A DNA stretch of 64,000 bases from Pleurodeles waltl (lineage: Eukaryota; Chordata; Amphibia; Caudata; Salamandridae). Below the pieces are notes generated by a model, which worked only from the letters and a program-made list of their open reading frames with translations, was not told the origin of the DNA and searched no databases. Shown one piece after another: positions 59,054-64,000 of this stretch. Position 1 is the stretch's first letter; each line of letters opens with the position of its first letter. The stretch covers positions 353,332,027 through 353,396,026 of the forward strand of contig NC_090439.1 in the NCBI RefSeq assembly GCF_031143425.1. The letters are read 5' to 3'. The position numbers and the translations under genes were made by a program.

Positions 59054-59509
59054 GTCCTATGCCTGGGAAAAAGTGATGTATCCTTTAAGTACCCCCTTAA
59101 GATAAATGGGATTCCGGTCCTCGCCTTGATTGATTCCAGATGCAGTCAGTCGGTGATTCGCCGTAGTATCATACACCCGGCACCAAAGACTACTGACCAG
59201 TGGGTCACGATATGCTGTATTCACGGGGACCGGAATCAGTATCCCCTTGCCAGGGTAGAGGTTGGATGGAACACGCACCTAGACCCTCTCTCCGTGGGGC
59301 TTATGGATAAATTAATAGAGGAGTGCGTTATTGGAACTGATTTCCAGAGATTCCACGAGATTCTTGATCAAACCCGGAAACACAATCCCTTAGACGAATG
59401 GTGGGGTAAAGCCCCATTTTGGGAGGACTCCATAAGTAGCCCACCCACAAGGAAAAAACTGACCCGGCGAGAAAAGAGAGCAGAGAAACAAAAATTTGCA
59501 TCCATGTAG
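59054..59509 (+). pseudogene. Pol: aspartic protease region, active-site Gly replaced
   Basis: In frame with gag after the TGA. The segment reads GIPVLALIDSRCSQSVIRR, aligned with the retropepsin motif hydrophobic-D-S/T-G. Here the Gly codon GGA is AGA (Arg), a CpG-type transition that should disable the enzyme. Downstream, the YPLARVEV and CVIGTDF strings match the usual V-x-GTD(W/F) block of gypsy proteases. The segment ends at an in-frame TAG (59507-59509), after which the same frame continues, so this is a second interruption. The protease would process Gag-Pol in particles. Confidence 0.75.
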
Positions 59510-59821
59510 GAACAAGAAGAAAAAGGGAAACTGGTGGCCAATATAGACACTGCCCCCATGTCGTTCCGACTGAGTCAACACGAAGACCCTACGCTAGTGA
59601 ATGCCTGGAAAACCGCTAAGGCTACCCCTACTGGGGAGGTAGGTCCTTACTTCTTGGTACATAAGGAATTGCTGTATAGAATACTCACTAGCGCCAATAG
59701 GGAAAAGAGACAACTCGTGGTCCCCGAGCCCTACAGGACACAGGTCCTCTTCCTAGCCCATAATCAACCAGGGGGAGGTCATTGTGGCCGAGAGAAAACC
59801 GAGGAATATTTACTACTGTAA
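59510..59821 (+). pseudogene. Pol: linker and integrase zinc-binding half, frameshifted
   Basis: Same frame as gag and protease. The text includes LLYRILTSANREKRQLVVP, the typical pre-integrase region, and then HNQPGGGHCGREKT, holding the two His of the HHCC zinc finger. TAA at 59819-59821 closes the frame. The two Cys of the finger (C-x2-C in RRYCAQCPKCQ) are encoded in the overlapping next frame, so a one-base change sits at about 59815-59821. No retroviral-type slippery heptamer was noticed at the overlap, so decay is likelier than programmed shifting. Confidence 0.75.
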
Positions 59822-62790
59822 GGCGGTTTTACTGGCCCGGGGTATATGCACATATCAGACGATATTGTGCCCAGTGTCCAAAATGTCAGTTGGTAGAACC
59901 AGGAGCCATAAGAAGAGCCCCCTTATGGCCACTTCCGATTATTGATACCCCCTTCAAACGTGTTGGTATGGACCTAGTAGGGCCTCTTCTACCATCCAGT
60001 AAGGGTCACACTCACATTCTCATCTTATTGGATTATGCGAGTAGATATCCAGAGGCTATTCCACTCACTAGCATCACCACTAGAGCAGTAGCACAAGCCA
60101 TGATAGCATTCTTTGCCCGAGTGGGGTTTCCTGAAGAACTGCTTACGGATCAGGGAACACCGTTTGTCTCGGGACTAATGAAACAGATATGTCAGTCCCT
60201 AGGGGTTCTTCAAATCAGGACATCAGTATACCACCCACAAACGGATGGTTTAGTGGAGCGATACAATCGTATGATCAAAAGCCTTTTGAGAAAGACAGTG
60301 AGTGAAACTGGGAAGGACTGGGATCAAAAACTTCCCTTAGTATTATATGCTATAAGAACGCACGAACAATCCTCTACCGGGCATAGCCCGTTTGAACTTG
60401 TGTTTGGGAGGCAACCTAGGAATCTATTAGATATGGCAGCCGAATTATGGGAGGAGGAGAATAACGAGGAACGACCCATCCTAGATTATATCCACAAATT
60501 AAAGAGCCATCTCCAGACAGTGTGGGAGGATGTGAGACGACATTTAGAAAAGGCACAGGACACTCAAAAGCATTACTATGATCGGGGTACTAAGCTACGG
60601 GTTTTACAACCTGACGATAAGGTATTAATCCTCCGTCCCACCTCAGAGCATAAGTTGATAGCCAAATGGCAAGGGCCATATCGGATAATAAGAGCAGTCA
60701 CCCCAGTTACCTACTTGGTGGAATTAAACACCCAACCCAAACGGAGTCAAATTTATCACATAAATCTATTAAAGAAATGGGAAGAACCCGAAAGGGGAAA
60801 TCCCACACCAGCACGGGCATACCTGATCACCCCGAATCAACCACTAGCGTTAGAACTATGTCCTCTCTCCCATCTAGAACCACAAAAATTTCCCAGGGTT
60901 AACGAGTCCTTGTCAGAGATAGAGACACGACAAATAATGAAACTAATCCAAAATCATGCCCATTTCTTCTCAGAAGTGCCGGGGAAAACTTCATGGGTCT
61001 ATCATCAAATACGAACCCCCGAGGGAAAAATTGTACGTCAACGTCCTTACCGCATCCCCGAAGCGAGAAAAATCCTTATAGAGGACGAAATAACAAAAAT
61101 GTTATCGCTTGGGGTTATTGAAACATCCACCAGCCCATGGTGCTCTCCTATAGTACTGGTGCCGAAACCGGATGGGTCGGTCCGTTTCTGTATCGACTTT
61201 CGAAAACTCAATGAGGTATCACTTTTTGATACCTATCTCATTCCCCGGGTGGACGAGGTGTTAGAAAAAAACGGACAAGCCCGATTTATGACCACTATTG
61301 ACTTGACGAAGGGATATTGGCAGATTCCCCTAGCTCCCGCGGATAAAGAGAAAACAGCGTTCGTTGCCCCTTCGGGGTTATACCAATTTACCGTTCTCCC
61401 CTTCGGCCTTCATGGTGCCCCGGCCACGTTCCAGCGATTAATGGATCGGCTGTTACGTCCCTTTCATGACTTCACGGCTGCATATCTCGATGACATTGTC
61501 ATTTTTAGCTCCACCTGGTCAGACCATCTTCTACACCTAGGGAAAGTATTCTCAGCATTAGCAGAAGCAGGCCTTACCGCCAACCCAAAAAAATGTGTCA
61601 TAGGACAGACCCAGATATCTTATCTTGGTTATGTCATCGGTAAAGGGGTACTGAGTCCACAGAAAGATAAAGTAGCCACCATTAGACAAATACCACTTCC
61701 AAAAACTAAGAAAGAACTCAGTTCATTCCTGGGACTGGTAGGCTATTACCGGCGGTTCATTCCTCAATACTCGACCATTACAGCCCCTCTGACTGATTTG
61801 TTAAAAAAGCAGTACTCAAACACCCTGCCCCCTTTTTCCCCCACACAGCTCAGTGGATTTCAATGGCTTAAGGAAGCCCTGGCTATGGAACCCATATTAA
61901 AATGTCCGGATTTCTCCAAACCTTTCCATCTTTTTGCCGACGCCTCGAATGTCGGATTGGGAGCCGTATTAGCACAGCCAGACGAACAAGGGTATGATCA
62001 CCCCATTGTATACATCAGCAGGAAGTTGTTACCTAGAGAACTCAACTATCCTACCATTGAGAAGGAATGCCTGGCCATAAAGTGGGCAATAAAGTGTTTA
62101 CAATATTATCTCCTGGGGCGTCCTTTCATCCTTTACACAGACCATGCCCCCTTAACATGGTTGTCATCCCATAAGGATACCAATGCCCGAGTATTACGCT
62201 GGTTCCTTGAATTGCAACCCTTTATATTCCAGGTCCGACACATACCTGGGGCACGGCAGTGTCCCGCTGACTTTCTATCCCGCTGTCCGGACTCCACGGT
62301 ACTCAACCAGTCCCGATCTTGGGAAGGGGTGTGTAGGCGGGCGTCGCTCGCCTCGCCTACGAACAGGCAGACCTGGCGTGTAGACGACGCCTTCCCCGAT
62401 CTCCGCCCACGTCGTCAGGGAGACGCGTGGGGGCGGAGACGGCAATCGGCACCCGATTTCCGGGTTGCCAGCCCTTTAAAAATGGACGGCGCCGTGAGAG
62501 AGGTATGCGCGGCAGAACCGGAGCGGAGGGAATTCCTTGGAGACCCCAGCGAAGGCGAACAGGAACCAAGAGCAGATTCCAGCAGAGGGGAAACGGCCGG
62601 AACGTCGAACACCGGAGTACACGAAGTAGCCTGCCACGGCCCAGGAGGGTCGTGGCTCAACAAGGTACGGGCCCTCTTTAAGGGCACTCAGACTAAGGGG
62701 AACGAAGGGAAGGGGGAGAGGGAAGGCGAGGAAGGAAGGGAGGAAGGCAAGGAAGGACACCCAGGACCCCTCCCACTCACTCTTAGATAA
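59782..62790 (+). CDS. pol: Pol: integrase - reverse transcriptase - RNase H (integrase first)
   Basis: This 1002-codon frame (authentic coding from about 59816) carries, in order: the CAQC zinc pair; the integrase core with DDE residues D64, D123 and E159 (GMDLVGP, LLTDQGTPF, HPQTDGLVERYN; D-35-E spacing); and a C-terminal integrase segment (WQGPYRI...INLLKKW). Then comes RT: KPDGSVRFCIDFRKLN, TTIDLTKGYWQIPL, and YLDDIVIF with the active site at about 568-571. RNase H follows, with FADAS (Asp about 720), YPTIEKECLAIKWAI and LYTDHAPL, ending in RQCPADFLSR. Integrase upstream of RT is the Gmr1-like arrangement. The frame runs past the RNase H through the 3' LTR border for another 153 codons to TAA 62788-62790. 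All catalytic residues are intact. Confidence 0.92.
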   Translation: MWPRENRGIFTTVRRFYWPGVYAHIRRYCAQCPKCQLVEPGAIRRAPLWPLPIIDTPFKRVGMDLVGPLLPSSKGHTHILILLDYASRYPEAIPLTSITTRAVAQAMIAFFARVGFPEELLTDQGTPFVSGLMKQICQSLGVLQIRTSVYHPQTDGLVERYNRMIKSLLRKTVSETGKDWDQKLPLVLYAIRTHEQSSTGHSPFELVFGRQPRNLLDMAAELWEEENNEERPILDYIHKLKSHLQTVWEDVRRHLEKAQDTQKHYYDRGTKLRVLQPDDKVLILRPTSEHKLIAKWQGPYRIIRAVTPVTYLVELNTQPKRSQIYHINLLKKWEEPERGNPTPARAYLITPNQPLALELCPLSHLEPQKFPRVNESLSEIETRQIMKLIQNHAHFFSEVPGKTSWVYHQIRTPEGKIVRQRPYRIPEARKILIEDEITKMLSLGVIETSTSPWCSPIVLVPKPDGSVRFCIDFRKLNEVSLFDTYLIPRVDEVLEKNGQARFMTTIDLTKGYWQIPLAPADKEKTAFVAPSGLYQFTVLPFGLHGAPATFQRLMDRLLRPFHDFTAAYLDDIVIFSSTWSDHLLHLGKVFSALAEAGLTANPKKCVIGQTQISYLGYVIGKGVLSPQKDKVATIRQIPLPKTKKELSSFLGLVGYYRRFIPQYSTITAPLTDLLKKQYSNTLPPFSPTQLSGFQWLKEALAMEPILKCPDFSKPFHLFADASNVGLGAVLAQPDEQGYDHPIVYISRKLLPRELNYPTIEKECLAIKWAIKCLQYYLLGRPFILYTDHAPLTWLSSHKDTNARVLRWFLELQPFIFQVRHIPGARQCPADFLSRCPDSTVLNQSRSWEGVCRRASLASPTNRQTWRVDDAFPDLRPRRQGDAWGRRRQSAPDFRVASPLKMDGAVREVCAAEPERREFLGDPSEGEQEPRADSSRGETAGTSNTGVHEVACHGPGGSWLNKVRALFKGTQTKGNEGKGEREGEEGREEGKEGHPGPLPLTLR
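62321..62331 (+). other. Polypurine tract
   Basis: GGGAAGGGGTG immediately precedes the 3' LTR. It serves as primer for plus-strand synthesis and overlaps the pol frame. Confidence 0.75.
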
Positions 62791-63254
62791 GGGGAAAAAA
62801 AAACCTCCCTCCTCCACAAAAATCCTTAGTTATCTGCACGTAAGAAAGCACCTCTCTGAGCCACTAGAGTTGTTAAAACCCCTCACTACCTCCCTCACAA
62901 CCGCCCCTCTCCCCTCACTACGCACAGAGACCCCAAAACTAAAGGTATATCGTCCCACTTACCTGCTGTATCCTCTGTTGTTCTTTCGAGGGAAAAACGC
63001 AGAACAAAGGAAGGACCTCTGAATCTCGCCACCTGACAGAGAGAAGATTACAAAAAACCCCTGAGGACCCGGGCCTTCCTCAAAATAGGAAAAGAAGGAC
63101 AAGAAAAAGGAAAAGAAGGACACTATCCTATTTGTATTTACCCTCCTGCGAGAACCTGAAAATAAACAAGAAAAGTTCCTATAAAAAAGGGTTAAACAAA
63201 AAAATCTGCGTCCGTCTTCTCTGTAACCCCGACCATCGCCCTACATCCCTCACA
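62332..63254 (+). repeat. 3' LTR of the gypsy element (923 bp)
   Basis: Begins TGTAGGCGGG, ends CATCCCTCACA. About 20 differences from the 5' LTR, one of them a one-base insertion near 62902. The first 459 bp are also the C-terminal end of the open pol frame. Confidence 0.95.
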
Positions 63255-63259
63255 GGACG

Positions 63260-64000
63260 ATAGTCCTTTTTTAGTGTTGGCGGCACTAGTATTTTTCGAT
63301 ATAGCTTTTGTCCCACAGTTTACAAAAAAACTTGTCCTTTTTTTATGTTTATGGATGGCAGTCCTTTTTCTGTGTTTTCGGCAACAATAGCCTTTTACTT
63401 GATTTCCGGGTCAACAGAACGCGAGGAGCGTACTCGCGTCTTCGGCGTCTGAATAGATGGACGCGGGTTCTTTCAATACGAGGGTGAGTGGCTGAGGTTA
63501 TAAGTTTTTTACGGTAGTTTTCTTTGATTGACTTTTGATTAAGACCTGTTTTAGTAAGCTGGGGTGAATAAGGGAGTTGTATTATATAATATTTGGTTTT
63601 CGTGTTGAATTGTAGCTAGTGGACCAAAACAGGGTTACGGATTTCGATGGGATGTATAGTTGGCCTTTTGGATCACTTAATATGTGGTATTCGGAAGGTT
63701 ATTACATATTTATTATATTTTTTATTTTGAACAGTGGTATGGTGTAATGTGGATTGGTTGTACACTTTGCATATTTACTAAGTAATTCAATTATCTTTAA
63801 TTATATTTTTGTGATTCCTTTTGATAGATTTGGACCTTTGTACTCATAATTGTTGTGGGGTAGCATCGTTAAATATACGGATAAGTGCTCGGTGTTGTAT
63901 GAAGGTACTGTCATGAGTTATTAATATCCAATCATGGGGTCAGCATGACTAATTCACTTGTTTGGGGTGATTTTATGTCTGTGGGTGACATTATATTCGT
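63260..64000 (+). mobile_element. PLE 3' untranslated region resumes after the gypsy insertion
   Basis: ATAGTCCTTTTTTAGTG... continues the sequence cut at 57120 and matches the inverted arm 52575 down to about 51838. Its hammerhead copy should lie about 350-450 bp beyond the window end. Confidence 0.88.

Larger units (their letters stand above)
57121..63259 (+). mobile_element. Ty3/gypsy element, Gmr1-like gene order, with target duplications
   Basis: Full-length LTR retrotransposon: LTRs 57126-58047 and 62332-63254, flanked by GGACG at 57121-57125 and 63255-63259. The internal part encodes gag, protease, integrase, reverse transcriptase and RNase H in that order, with no envelope gene. Integrase before RT is the copia-like order but in a gypsy-type polymerase, the hallmark of the Gmr1-like group. 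The two LTRs differ at about 20 sites by eye (about 2%), mostly transitions, so insertion is fairly recent. Two stops, one frame change and a damaged protease motif suggest this copy is no longer autonomous. Confidence 0.9.

Noticed and set aside
57121..63259. Endogenous retrovirus with envelope
   Set aside because: No env-like frame between RNase H and the 3' LTR; domain order and tRNA-Leu-type site fit a gypsy retrotransposon.

Overview
The window looks like 64 kb of a very large, repeat-swollen vertebrate genome, most probably a salamander and most like the newt Pleurodeles. There are no bacterial operons. Coding sequence is almost entirely retrotransposon-derived. Several repeats match, from memory, families I associate with newt genomes: two very long LTR-like elements, the palindromic MITEs, and the foldback element built on ATAGTTA arms. 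The species call is an inference, not a database result.

Layout. 1-0.7 kb: 3' end of a decayed L2/CR1-type LINE. 2.7-5.4 kb: a 2.68-kb solo LTR with a 5-bp target duplication. It carries a nested 561-bp dimer of a 315-bp monomer, which contains a complete hammerhead ribozyme and is flanked by its own 10-bp duplication (retrozyme-like). 7.7-24.7 kb: mostly unassignable sequence with DNA-transposon MITEs, minisatellites, microsatellites and a long pyrimidine tract. 24.7-27.3 kb: a second long LTR-like element. 27.3-29.1 kb: an L2-like remnant split by a MITE. 29-32.5 kb: microsatellites, a foldback element and the C-terminal part of a Penelope-like element (PLE). 32.9-39.5 kb: two copies of a non-coding repeat family, a decayed PLE-type hammerhead and CACTCA-type tandem arrays. 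41-48.7 kb: the only part that hints at host genes. It has a CpG-rich island with a possible minus-strand first exon, one well-formed 111-bp candidate internal exon on the plus strand, and X-box-like sites.

50-64 kb is a nested set of retroelements. An old minus-strand Ty3/gypsy integrase remnant abuts a PLE (reverse transcriptase plus GIY-YIG endonuclease). The PLE carries an inverted, partial second copy of its own 3' end, including a hammerhead ribozyme. A 6.1-kb Ty3/gypsy element has jumped into the 3' untranslated part of the PLE. It has 922- and 923-bp LTRs, a 5-bp GGACG duplication, a tRNA-Leu-type primer site, and the unusual order gag-protease-integrase-RT-RNaseH, as in the Gmr1-like group. 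The intact inverted arm of the PLE preserves the empty target site, which proves the insertion.

The linking theme is retroelements with self-cleaving hammerheads. One is in a small non-autonomous dimer and two or three are in PLE-type elements. This fits the known proposal that PLE machinery can mobilise hammerhead-bearing non-autonomous RNAs.
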